From: UBA7485 sp050945075
Lineage (GTDB): Bacteria > Bacillota > Clostridia > Eubacteriales > Eubacteriaceae
Direction of reading: 5' to 3'
NCBI GenBank assembly: GCA_050945075.1
Contig: JBMNSG010000001.1
Coordinates: 1-64,000 of the forward strand
Length of the DNA: 64,000 bases
The position numbers and the translations under genes were made by a program. Numbering within the stretch: position 1 is the first letter of the stretch; each line of letters opens with the position of its first letter. The notes beneath the pieces are model-generated. The model saw only the letters and a list, made by a program, of their open reading frames with translations, had not been told where the DNA came from and searched no databases. Shown in pieces: positions 8,850 through 16,728 of this stretch.

Positions 8850-9590
8850 ATGTATGAAGAATTCGCCGCAATTTATGACAGCCTGATGGCAGAGGTCGAC
8901 TACGACGAGTGGGCCGACTATCTGTACAGACAGCTGCTCAACGGCAAACGGGAAACCAGGAAGATTCTGGAATTTGGCTGCGGAACCGGAAGTATTACGA
9001 CCAGACTGGCAGAAAAAGGCTTTGAAATGACCGCAGTGGACCTGTCGGAAGAAATGCTGACGGTAGCAGATGAAAAGGCAGCGCAGCAGAATCTGCCCAT
9101 CCGCTTCTATCTGGGAGACATGGCCAGCTTCACGATCGGAGACCGCTTTGACGCCGTCCTGGCGGCTTGTGACAGTGTGAACTACCTTGGAAGCCTTGAA
9201 GAGGTCCAAAGCTTCGCAGAAGGCGCTTTTGAGGCGCTGGAGCCGGGCGGAATGCTGCTGTTCGACATGAATACGTCAGAAAAGTACAAAAATACCATTG
9301 CGGACAAGACATTTGTTTACGATCTGGACGATGTTTACTGTGTATGGGAAAGCGATCCGGTTTTTGCAAAAAACAAAATGAATTACAATCTGACTTTTTT
9401 TATACCGGATGAAGACGGACGCTATATCCGTGCGGACGAACAGCAGACCCAGTATATTTACAACGTCGAAAATATCTATCAGATTCTCAGGGATGCCGGA
9501 TACAAAGATATTAAATTACTGACATTCGGAACGTTTGAAACCGGAAGCAACGAATCCGAACGCGTTCAGTTTGTTGCAGTCAAACCGTAA
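8850..9590 (+). CDS. Class I SAM-dependent methyltransferase
   Basis: 246 residues, cytoplasmic. The SAM-binding motif I is LEFGCGTGSITTRLAEKG at about 33-50, followed by the acidic ligand in MTAVDLSEEM and motif LAACDSVNYL. The shape (EEFAAIYDSLMAEVDYDEW at the start) resembles the YqeM/YqeG-neighbourhood methyltransferases of Bacillota, whose substrate is unknown. GGGGGAGA precedes the ATG. It lies 40 bases after the M20 gene and is probably co-transcribed. Substrate cannot be stated. Confidence 0.85.
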   Translation: MYEEFAAIYDSLMAEVDYDEWADYLYRQLLNGKRETRKILEFGCGTGSITTRLAEKGFEMTAVDLSEEMLTVADEKAAQQNLPIRFYLGDMASFTIGDRFDAVLAACDSVNYLGSLEEVQSFAEGAFEALEPGGMLLFDMNTSEKYKNTIADKTFVYDLDDVYCVWESDPVFAKNKMNYNLTFFIPDEDGRYIRADEQQTQYIYNVENIYQILRDAGYKDIKLLTFGTFETGSNESERVQFVAVKP

Positions 9591-9642
9591 ACGCGGTTTT
9601 AAGGGTTTTTCGGGACGATTGAAATTTAATAATAATTTGTTG

Positions 9643-9671
9643 TTGACATCGTCCCGATACTCCCGTATAAT
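9643..9671 (+). promoter_or_regulatory. Strong promoter of the tRNA cluster
   Basis: Perfect TTGACA (9643-9648), 17-base spacer, perfect TATAAT (9666-9671), 35 bases before tRNA-Asp. It is one of the two strongest promoters in the window, as expected for stable RNA. Confidence 0.95.
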
Positions 9672-9705
9672 AAATTTCGTGCTCAAGAAACAGCACAAAC
9701 AATGC

Positions 9706-9782
9706 GGCCTGGTAGTTCAGTTGGTTAGAATGCCAGCCTGTCACGCTGGAGGTCAGGAGTTCGAATCTCCTTCAGGTCGCCA
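9706..9782 (+). tRNA. tRNA-Asp (GTC)
   Basis: 77 bases. Acceptor GGCCTGG pairs with TCAGGTC (two G-U pairs), discriminator G73 and encoded CCA. Anticodon arm CCAGC-CTGTCAC-GCTGG gives anticodon GTC. T-arm carries GTTCGAATC. Confidence 0.97.
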
Positions 9783-9784
9783 TT

Positions 9785-9860
<76 letters not shown>

Positions 9861-9866
9861 TTCGGT

Positions 9867-9941
9867 GCGGAAGTGGCTCAGTGGTAGAGCATCGCCTTGC
9901 CAAGGCGAGGGTCGCGAGTTCAAATCTCGTCTTCCGCTCCA
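9867..9941 (+). tRNA. tRNA-Gly (GCC), copy 1
   Basis: 75 bases with encoded CCA. Anticodon arm TCGCC-TTGCCAA-GGCGA gives GCC. Identical to the copy at 10166-10240. Confidence 0.97.
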
Positions 9942-9950
9942 TTTTTTTAG

Positions 9951-10025
9951 GGTGACATAGCCAAGCGGTAAGGCGTAGGTCTGCAACACCTTGATTCGCC
10001 GGTTCAAATCCGGCTGTCACCTCCA
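9951..10025 (+). tRNA. tRNA-Cys (GCA)
   Basis: 75 bases. Acceptor GGTGACA pairs with TGTCACC, discriminator T, encoded CCA; loop CTGCAAC gives anticodon GCA. Confidence 0.96.
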
Positions 10026-10037
10026 TTTTGAAATTCC

Positions 10038-10062
10038 GGGACCGGACAAAACCGGTCTCTTT
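10038..10062 (+). terminator. Hairpin between tRNA-Cys and the second Phe-Gly pair
   Basis: GGGACCGG-ACAAAA-CCGGTCTC followed by TTTCT. It resembles a weak terminator or a processing hairpin. I see no clear promoter between it and 10087, so partial read-through to the last two tRNAs is likely. Confidence 0.5.
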
Positions 10063-10086
10063 CTATGAAACGGCAGCGTAAGCTGC

Positions 10087-10162
<76 letters not shown>

Positions 10163-10165
10163 TTT

Positions 10166-10240
10166 GCGGAAGTGGCTCAGTGGTAGAGCATCGCCTTGCC
10201 AAGGCGAGGGTCGCGAGTTCAAATCTCGTCTTCCGCTCCA
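10166..10240 (+). tRNA. tRNA-Gly (GCC), copy 2
   Basis: 75 bases, identical to copy 1; only the 3-base spacer to Phe differs from the first pair (6 bases there). Confidence 0.97.
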
Positions 10241-10253
10241 TATTGATTATTCG

Positions 10254-10283
10254 GATCTACAGGAAACTGGAGGTCTTTTTTTT
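10254..10283 (+). terminator. Terminator of the tRNA cluster
   Basis: GATCTACAG-GAAA-CTGGAGGTC stem with one mismatch, then eight T. Confidence 0.85.
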
Positions 10284-10313
10284 ATGCCCTGAGATCAGAA
10301 TCTTAAAGCAGAT

Positions 10314-10351
10314 ACCGGTTTCAGACAGGTTTCAGTTACCTGCAAACCGGT
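10314..10351 (+). promoter_or_regulatory. Nested palindrome before the MATE gene
   Basis: ACCGGTTT (10314-10321) pairs with AAACCGGT (10344-10351), and inside it CAGGT (10326-10330) pairs with ACCTG (10338-10342). There is no T-run after it, so it is not a terminator. It could be a regulator-binding site or a structured RNA leader; I do not recognise the class. Confidence 0.55.
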
Positions 10352-10354
10352 GGA

Positions 10355-10394
10355 AATAACTATTCGCGAAAATAACTATTTGAGAATAACTATT
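10355..10394 (+). repeat. Three AATAACTATT direct repeats
   Basis: Exact 10-base copies at 10355, 10371 and 10385 (steps of 16 and 14), ending 35 bases before the MATE start. Possible iterated protein-binding sites; function unknown. Confidence 0.7.
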
Positions 10395-10429
10395 TAAAAT
10401 AAATATTTAAGGAAAAGGATGAAAAATGA

Positions 10430-11785
10430 ATGCAGAATGAATTGTTTGAAAAGACCCCTGTAAAAAAAGCCTACTTTATTTTATCGATGCCGGTAGTCTT
10501 CAGTATGGTAATCTCACTGGTCTACAATATGGTCGATACCTATTTTATTGCCCAGACCGGAGATACAGCTCTGATCGCCGGTGTTTCTCTGTGTGCACCG
10601 GTGTTTTCGCTGATGATTGCCTTTGGTGACATCTTCGGACTCGGGGGAAGCTCGGTTATTTCCCGGCTTTTCGGGCAGCACCGGGATGAGGACGGGAAAC
10701 GGCTGAGTTCATTCTGCTTCTGGAGCTCGATTGCTTTCGGCCTGGTCATTCTGATCATCATGCTGGTTTTCCGTTCAGGCATTCTGTCTCTGCTGGGAAC
10801 TGACGCCGGGACGCTGCAGTATGCATCCTCTTACTACACCATCATCGTAATTGGCTGTCCGCTCATCATCCTCTCGTTTACGCCCACGAATATCCTCCGG
10901 ACTGAAGGAGCGGCGACCGCTTCAATGACCGGGAATATTGTCGGGACGGTCGTGAACATTATTCTGGACCCGATCATGATTTCCTATCTGGGATGGGGCG
11001 CCGCTGGTGCTGCCACAGCCACCATCATCGGCTATCTGTGCGCCAATGCTTATTTTGTCTGGTATCTGCTCAGAAAATCGCAGAAGCTTTCGATGAATAT
11101 CCGTCTGGCAAAGGTGAGCCGGTTCGAATTCGGTCAGATCATAGCCATAGGCATTCCGGCGTCTCTGACCAATATCGCACAGAGCTATGCCACCACCCTG
11201 ACCAATCGTTTTCTGCTTCCATACGGGACGGATCAGATTGCGGCGATGGGAATCGCCATGAAGGCGGGGATGATTGCTTCATTCATGCTGGTCGGATTTG
11301 CGTTTGGTTCGCAGCCGCTGACAGGCTATTCCTATGGAGCCCGCGACTTTAAACGCCTGCGGGAGACACTGAAATTCAGCTATCTGTTTGAATGCAGTCT
11401 GGCCGCAGGTATTTCGATTGTGCTGGCGGTATTTGCGCCGCAGGTGATCAGCTTCTTTATCAGCGATCCGGCCATCATTGCTTCCGGTGCGCTTATGCTG
11501 CGTATGCAGCTTATCGGCATGACTTTTAATGGTTTTGTCATGGTCAGCACCTGCATGTTTCAGTCGGCAGGCAAAGCCCTGGATGCACTGCTGTTGTCGA
11601 TCAGCAGGCAGGGAATCGTGTTTACAGCGGTAATTATCATCGGCTCGAGTGTGGCAGGGTATACCGGGGTCATCGCTGCTCAGGCTGTTTCAGATATCAT
11701 AACAGCGATCCTGGCTGCGGTGCTTCTGTATTTCGGTTTATTCAAAGAAATACGGGGGAAAGGCAAAAAGCTGGAAATCAGCTGA
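10430..11785 (+). CDS. MATE-family multidrug/sodium antiporter
   Basis: Integral membrane exporter of 451 residues with about 12 hydrophobic segments in two similar halves. The N-terminus KKAYFILSMPVVFSMVISLV and the following NMVDTYFIAQTGDTALIAGV are typical of MATE (NorM/DinF-like) proteins, which expel cationic compounds using Na+ or H+. AAGGAAAAGG lies before the ATG; an overlapping four-codon mini-frame (ATG at 10425, ending TGA at 10437-10439) surrounds the start. The gene stands alone after the palindrome and repeats at 10314-10394. The 3' end overlaps the convergent HAD gene by 8 bases. Substrate unknown. Confidence 0.9.
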   Translation: MQNELFEKTPVKKAYFILSMPVVFSMVISLVYNMVDTYFIAQTGDTALIAGVSLCAPVFSLMIAFGDIFGLGGSSVISRLFGQHRDEDGKRLSSFCFWSSIAFGLVILIIMLVFRSGILSLLGTDAGTLQYASSYYTIIVIGCPLIILSFTPTNILRTEGAATASMTGNIVGTVVNIILDPIMISYLGWGAAGAATATIIGYLCANAYFVWYLLRKSQKLSMNIRLAKVSRFEFGQIIAIGIPASLTNIAQSYATTLTNRFLLPYGTDQIAAMGIAMKAGMIASFMLVGFAFGSQPLTGYSYGARDFKRLRETLKFSYLFECSLAAGISIVLAVFAPQVISFFISDPAIIASGALMLRMQLIGMTFNGFVMVSTCMFQSAGKALDALLLSISRQGIVFTAVIIIGSSVAGYTGVIAAQAVSDIITAILAAVLLYFGLFKEIRGKGKKLEIS

Positions 11786-12467
11786 AAAACGGAAGACCGA
11801 ACAGCTCGCTGTGTCTTTTGATGACGTAGTCTGCCGGATCGGTGTTCATGTCCTCTCCCCAGGAAAGATAGGCGACAGCCTGCATGCCGGCGGCTTTAGC
11901 GGCCAGGAGACCGTTATAGGAATCCTCGACAACCAGACAGTTTTCCGGATCTGCTGCCAGCATCGAGGCAGCATGCAGGAAAATATCCGGAGCCGGTTTT
12001 CCGTTTTGAATCGTGTCGTTTTCAGCGGAGATCCAGGCGTCTATGCTTCCATCGGGATCCGCCAGCTTCAGAACACGGGGGATGACTTCGGTCGGAGATC
12101 CTGAGGCCACTGCAATACGGATCCCCATTGACGAAAGATGTTTGAGCGCTTCGGTAATCTCCGGCATTATCGGTTTTCTGCGTTCATCATCGTCCAGGAA
12201 ATCCCGGTAACAGAGCGTTTCAAATTCTGCCAGTTCCTGTGCGTCTGCGTCCAGGTTGTATTCTTCAATGATTTCACTCCACCATTCAATGGCGGACCGG
12301 CCGATGGATGTTTTCAGTTTTTCCGGAGACAGGTTAATCCCCAGCTGTTCATAAAAACCCTGTTCAATTTCTTTCCAGACTGGTTCGGAATCAATGATGA
12401 CACCGTCCATATCAAAAATAACAGCTTTTATAACCGGGGTATTCTGTGCAGGGACTTCTTTTTTCAT
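11778..12467 (-). CDS. HAD-superfamily sugar-phosphate phosphatase/mutase-like
   Basis: 229 residues, subfamily IA. Motif I is VIFDMDGVIIDSEPVW (nucleophile first Asp, acid/base second Asp); motif II ASGSPTEVIP; motif III Lys in GKPAPDIFLHAA; motif IV VVEDSYNGLLAAKAAGM. This is the pattern of beta-phosphoglucomutase-like and 2-deoxyglucose-6-phosphatase-like proteins. The sequence does not settle between phosphatase and mutase. Transcribed toward the MATE gene; both stops lie in one palindrome TCAGCTGA at 11778-11785. Confidence 0.88.
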   Translation of the reverse strand: MKKEVPAQNTPVIKAVIFDMDGVIIDSEPVWKEIEQGFYEQLGINLSPEKLKTSIGRSAIEWWSEIIEEYNLDADAQELAEFETLCYRDFLDDDERRKPIMPEITEALKHLSSMGIRIAVASGSPTEVIPRVLKLADPDGSIDAWISAENDTIQNGKPAPDIFLHAASMLAADPENCLVVEDSYNGLLAAKAAGMQAVAYLSWGEDMNTDPADYVIKRHSELFGLPFFS

Positions 12468-12564
12468 CTCTGTTGCTCCGTTTTTCTCAAAGTTTTATGT
12501 GCAGGAACACTCTGTCCGCGTTTCAGCCAGAAGACGACCGCAGGAATAGAGCTTCTGCCGTTTC

Positions 12565-12570
12565 ATTATA
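12565..12570 (-). promoter_or_regulatory. Extended -10 for the HAD gene
   Basis: The minus strand reads TGTTATAAT, an extended -10 (TGnTATAAT) about 100 bases before the HAD start. The -35 region is poor. Confidence 0.45.
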
Positions 12571-12613
12571 ACAGACGTTTTCATTCCGGCAGACCGGCGG
12601 AAAAGATTAACGT

Positions 12614-12641
12614 TTTACATTCTTCCCGGATTTGTTATACT
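12614..12641 (+). promoter_or_regulatory. Promoter of the parvulin gene
   Basis: TTTACA (12614-12619), 16-base spacer, TATACT (12636-12641), divergent from the HAD promoter. Confidence 0.75.
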
Positions 12642-12709
12642 AATCATATTTGAACCGGAGTGCTGCGGGTATACAGCACGTAAGGCCAGCAGGCCGGAAG
12701 GAGAATTTA

Positions 12710-13471
12710 ATGGAACAGAAACCGCTTGCCGTCGTCAACGGCAAAAATATTTATGCATCCAATCTCGATACACTGATCAATCAGCTGCCGCCGGATCAGC
12801 AGCAGCAGTTCAAGACACGCGAAGGCAGACGCCAGCTGCTGGACGAACTGATTGCCCAGGATCTTTTTTACCTGGAAGCAAAGGAAAACAAACTGGAAGA
12901 TACACCGGAATTCAAGGAAATTCTCAAGGATACAGAAGAAAAGCTGCTTAAATCCATGTCCATCGCAGAATTTATGAAGCAGATCGATGTAACTGACGAA
13001 GAAATCCAGAAATTCTATGACGATAATCCGAAAATGTTCCTGGCTCCGGAATCTGTTCGCGCCAGCCATATTCTGGTTCCGGCAGAACAGCAGGCGAAGG
13101 ATATTATCGGGGAAATCAAGGAAGGCAAGAAGAGCTTCGAACAGGCAGCGAAGGATTATTCTACCTGCCCGTCTAAGGAAAACGGCGGCGATCTGTCCTA
13201 TTTCCAGAAGGGCCGCATGGTTCCGCAGTTTGAAGATGCTGCCTTTGCAATGGAACCGGGACAGATGACTGATGAACCGGTCAAGACTGATTTCGGCTAC
13301 CACATTATCAAGGTGACTGACAAACAGCCGGAACAGCCGATTCCGTTTGAAGCAGCCAAAGAAGAAGTCAGACGCCATCTGCTTGGCCAGAAACAGAATG
13401 ACGCTTATTTAAAGCATGTGGAAGAACTCAAGGAAAAATATCCGGTGGAAATGAGCATCGGCCTGATTTAA
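12710..13471 (+). CDS. Cytoplasmic parvulin-type peptidylprolyl isomerase
   Basis: PrsA/SurA-like prolyl isomerase of 253 residues. I start at ATG 12710 behind GGAGA; a longer in-frame extension to 12650 has no ribosome site. An N-terminal helical chaperone part (about 1-115) precedes the rotamase domain (about 118-210) with VRASHILV, FEQAAKDYSTCPS, GGDLSYFQKGRMVPQFE and FGYHIIKV. There is no signal peptide or lipobox, unlike PrsA, so it should act in the cytoplasm. Monocistronic, with promoter before and terminator after. Confidence 0.88.
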   Translation: MEQKPLAVVNGKNIYASNLDTLINQLPPDQQQQFKTREGRRQLLDELIAQDLFYLEAKENKLEDTPEFKEILKDTEEKLLKSMSIAEFMKQIDVTDEEIQKFYDDNPKMFLAPESVRASHILVPAEQQAKDIIGEIKEGKKSFEQAAKDYSTCPSKENGGDLSYFQKGRMVPQFEDAAFAMEPGQMTDEPVKTDFGYHIIKVTDKQPEQPIPFEAAKEEVRRHLLGQKQNDAYLKHVEELKEKYPVEMSIGLI

Positions 13472-13510
13472 CAGGATCCCGGAGACGGGAGTTAAGATGA
13501 ATCCATCGCA

Positions 13511-13549
13511 GGACACCTGACGGTAAATACCGGAGGGTGTCTTTTTTTT
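13511..13549 (+). terminator. Terminator after the parvulin gene
   Basis: GGACACC pairs with GGGTGTC, with a small inner CGGTAAATACCG hairpin, then TTTTTTTT. Confidence 0.85.
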
Positions 13550-13621
13550 ATCAGGAAGACGGTGTTTACAGACCCCGGTTATGTACGTTTAAACACACAA
13601 TGAAAATAATTACAATGATGT

Positions 13622-13650
13622 TTGACTTTATGAAAACATGTGGGTATAAT
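13622..13650 (+). promoter_or_regulatory. Promoter of marR-lon
   Basis: TTGACT (13622-13627), 17-base spacer, TATAAT (13645-13650). Confidence 0.9.
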
Positions 13651-13658
13651 AGGTGTAA

Positions 13659-13679
13659 TAGTTAGGTAAGTGCTAACTA
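13659..13679 (+). promoter_or_regulatory. Palindromic operator downstream of the marR-lon -10
   Basis: Perfect inverted repeat TAGTTAG-GTAAGTG-CTAACTA with 7-base arms covering the likely transcription start. Size and place suit a MarR dimer blocking its own promoter. Confidence 0.75.
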
Positions 13680-13715
13680 AATAGACAGCCTTCAGGCATT
13701 CTAACGAGGAGAACG

Positions 13716-14135
13716 ATGAAAGATTGTGAACAGCAGCTGTTCAGACTGTATAGCGGACTCGTCGATATGGATCAGCAATCAAGAGAAACGCACAGTCGCG
13801 AGGAACAGGCGGACTGCTTCACACCCTGTCAGATTCGTTATCTGCAGCTTATAGACAGTTATGAAAGACTGACGTCCTCTCAGTTTGCGAGGATTATGCA
13901 GGTCTCAAAGCCTACAGTCTCACAGCTTATCAGCCGGTTTGTTAATTCAGACTGTATCTATAAGGAACCTTCTGCACGGGACAGGCGCATATGCTATATT
14001 ATGCTCACGCCCAAGGGACAGAAGATTGCCAGAGCGGACGATGAAGCCAGACACGAAGTGATCCGCAATATCAGAGAAAAACTGACACCGGAAGAGCTGG
14101 ATCTCCTGATCACGCTTCTGAACAAGCTGGTCTAG
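13716..14135 (+). CDS. MarR-family transcriptional regulator
   Basis: 139 residues, a winged-helix dimeric repressor type. The helix-turn-helix lies around SQFARIMQVSKPTVSQLISR (about 68-87), followed by the wing with DRRICYIMLTPKGQKIA. The palindrome at 13659-13679 suggests autoregulation. It starts behind GAGGAGAA and its stop is 21 bases before lon, so it should control lon too. Ligand or stress signal unknown; N-terminal cysteines (at about 3, 31 and 35) could allow redox sensing (inference). Confidence 0.9.
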   Translation: MKDCEQQLFRLYSGLVDMDQQSRETHSREEQADCFTPCQIRYLQLIDSYERLTSSQFARIMQVSKPTVSQLISRFVNSDCIYKEPSARDRRICYIMLTPKGQKIARADDEARHEVIRNIREKLTPEELDLLITLLNKLV

Positions 14136-14156
14136 TACTATTCAAGGAGGAAAGAA

Positions 14157-16538
14157 ATGAGTACAGAAATGAATAAAGCTCCTGTAATTCCTATTACAGA
14201 AACCGTCATCTTTCCGGGTACCACCAACCGGATTTTCGTTAACGAAGTGATCGGTCAGAATATAAGGAAGCTGATTGCCAAAAATCAGACACTCGTTGTT
14301 GGATTAACCACAAAAGTGTACCATGCATATGACCTCCTGACAGAAGAAGACTTTTATAAAACGGGCGTACTGCTCAAATTAGATAATATTCAGAAGTCAG
14401 ACAATGGTTTTATCGTCGACATTTTCACAGTGGGCCGTGTTAAGGTCAGCTCGATCAGTAACGAACTGGACGGAATCACCTGTGAATATGAAAGGGCAGA
14501 TCTGGAACAGGATCTCACCCAGACTGAAGAAGAAGAAATGATCGACTACATCAAGAGCCTGATCCGTGAGATCGGACAGAGCTTCCGCGGTATCGAACAG
14601 TTCCTGAAGGTCCTGGATAATATGACCTCGCTGAACGAACTGATCGGCTATACCGTGCCGATGATGGGCCTTCCGCTTGAACGCAAACAGGAAATCCTGG
14701 AAATGGATTCCAGCCGTGAACGGGCACTGGCTTTCATGGACGAAGTAGTCAAAGAAAAAGATTCTGTTCACCTGCAGCTGGAAATATCCAAAAAATACGG
14801 CCAGCAGCGTGAAAAGCAGTATAAAGAAGCCATGCTGCGTGAACAGATGAAAAATATCCAGACGGAACTGAACGAACTGGATGAAGACGGCGAAGAAAAA
14901 AGCTACATGGACCGCATCAAAGAATCCGATATGCCGGATGATGTCAGAAAAGTAGCGGTTCGCGAAGCGAAGAAACTGGAACAGACCAATCCGCAGAGCA
15001 GTGAATATAACGTCATGCTCAATTATCTGGATCTTCTGCTCGATATGCCGTGGACCTCTGAAATCAAGGATATTGACATCGCCAGAGCGAAGGAAATTCT
15101 CGATGAAGATCACTATGGCATCACAGATGTGAAAAAGAGAATTATCGAACATCTGGCCGTCATGAAACTCAAGAAATCCAAACAGGGATCGATTCTGATT
15201 CTTGCAGGCCCTCCGGGAACCGGTAAAACCAGTCTCGGAAAGAGCATTGCCAGAGCCCTTGACCGGGAATACGTCCGCGTCAGCCTTGGCGGTGTAAGCG
15301 ACGAATCGGAAATCCGCGGTCACAGACGTACATACGTAGGCGCGATGCCAGGACGCATCATCAAGGGAATCAAGAGCGGCGGAACCAAGAATCCGGTCTT
15401 TATTCTGGATGAAGTCGACAAGCTCGGGGTTTCCGCACACGGAGATCCATCGGCCGCACTCCTTGAAGTACTGGACCCGGAACAGAATTCCACCTTTGCG
15501 GATCATTATCTGGAAGTGCCTTACGACCTGTCGGATGTCTTCTTTATCGGCACAGCCAATGATCTGAGCACTATTCCCGGACCGCTGCTGGATCGTGCGG
15601 AAATCATCGAACTGTCTTCCTATACGGAAAACGAAAAGATGCATATTGCAAAAGAACATCTGATCCGCCGTGTTCTGGACGATCACGGCCTGACTCCGGA
15701 ACAGCTCAGCTTTACAGACGATGCAGTTCAGAAGATCATCAACGACTACACGGCAGAAGCCGGTGTCCGCGGCCTGACCAAACAGCTTTCAAAGGTCGCC
15801 CGTGCGGCAACTGCAAAGATCGTAGCCGGAGAAACGGAATCTGTTGCCGTCACGCTTGACAACCTGGCAGATTTCCTGGGTAATAAAACGCGTATCCATG
15901 AAAAAGCCGGAGACCGGAATGTTCCGGGCGTTGTCACGGGTATGGCCTGGACGCCGGTCGGAGGAGAAATTCTCTTTACCGAAGCGGTATTCATGCCGGG
16001 CAGCGGCAAGATCATCACCACCGGGCAGCTGGGAGATGTCATGAAGGAATCTGCAGAAATTGCAGCCAGCCTGATTCGTTCGAGACTCGGACAGAAACAG
16101 ACGGGATTTGATTTCTTCAAACATGATATTCATATCCACGTACCGGCGGGTGCTACCCCGAAAGACGGTCCTTCTGCAGGTGTCACGCTGACAACTGCAC
16201 TGGCCAGCCTGATTCTGGGTATCCCGGTTGATTCCAAGCTTTCAATGACCGGTGAAATCTCACTCTCGGGCAAAGTACTTCCTGTAGGTGGTATCAAGGA
16301 AAAGGTCATGGCGGCACAGCGGGCCGGCATCAAAACCATTCTGCTGCCAAAGGACAACGAAAAGGATATTGAAGATATTCCGGAAGAAGTCCGTAACAAG
16401 CTTACCTTCAAGCTGATGTCTACCATCGATGAAGTACTTGAAGAAGCACTGGGTGTCCGTGTTCCCAAGCAGCAGGAAAGTTTCCATCTGCTGATGAATC
16501 AGCCCCAGGAAAGCGAAATTCCGTCCATGATTCTGTAA
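14157..16538 (+). CDS. lon: ATP-dependent Lon protease
   Basis: Cytoplasmic AAA+ protease of 793 residues that degrades damaged and regulatory proteins. Order: LON substrate-binding domain (about 8-200), coiled-coil region (about 215-290), AAA+ module with Walker A GPPGTGKTSLGK at about 351 and Walker B FILDEVDKLG, then the serine-lysine protease with PKDGPSAGV (Ser673) and GGIKEKVMAA (Lys716). All key residues are present. AAGGAGGAAAG precedes the ATG. Its pairing with marR under one promoter is notable; in Bacillus lon is usually heat-shock controlled. Confidence 0.98.
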   Translation: MSTEMNKAPVIPITETVIFPGTTNRIFVNEVIGQNIRKLIAKNQTLVVGLTTKVYHAYDLLTEEDFYKTGVLLKLDNIQKSDNGFIVDIFTVGRVKVSSISNELDGITCEYERADLEQDLTQTEEEEMIDYIKSLIREIGQSFRGIEQFLKVLDNMTSLNELIGYTVPMMGLPLERKQEILEMDSSRERALAFMDEVVKEKDSVHLQLEISKKYGQQREKQYKEAMLREQMKNIQTELNELDEDGEEKSYMDRIKESDMPDDVRKVAVREAKKLEQTNPQSSEYNVMLNYLDLLLDMPWTSEIKDIDIARAKEILDEDHYGITDVKKRIIEHLAVMKLKKSKQGSILILAGPPGTGKTSLGKSIARALDREYVRVSLGGVSDESEIRGHRRTYVGAMPGRIIKGIKSGGTKNPVFILDEVDKLGVSAHGDPSAALLEVLDPEQNSTFADHYLEVPYDLSDVFFIGTANDLSTIPGPLLDRAEIIELSSYTENEKMHIAKEHLIRRVLDDHGLTPEQLSFTDDAVQKIINDYTAEAGVRGLTKQLSKVARAATAKIVAGETESVAVTLDNLADFLGNKTRIHEKAGDRNVPGVVTGMAWTPVGGEILFTEAVFMPGSGKIITTGQLGDVMKESAEIAASLIRSRLGQKQTGFDFFKHDIHIHVPAGATPKDGPSAGVTLTTALASLILGIPVDSKLSMTGEISLSGKVLPVGGIKEKVMAAQRAGIKTILLPKDNEKDIEDIPEEVRNKLTFKLMSTIDEVLEEALGVRVPKQQESFHLLMNQPQESEIPSMIL

Positions 16539-16581
16539 AACACAGAATCATGCGGTAAATAAACTGTATAATCTTTTCATG

Positions 16582-16634
16582 ACAGCACTGCTGCTCCGTA
16601 TAAACGGAAACGGCGGTGCTGTTTCTGTTTTTTG
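16582..16634 (+). terminator. Terminator after lon
   Basis: ACAGCAC pairs with GTGCTGT around an inner TCCGT/ACGGA stem, followed by TTCTGTTTTTTG. Confidence 0.8.
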
Positions 16635-16728
16635 TTTAATTTATATTCTGTCTCTTAAGTAAGCTTATGGTAAACTGATAAGAGCAAGACGTTTACAGCT
16701 TGTGAACTATTTTAACGGAGGAGCCACA

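Noticed and set aside
14397..15686. A 429-codon minus-strand open frame within lon
   Set aside because: Antisense shadow of conserved lon codons; Phe/His/Asp-rich composition and no ribosome site.
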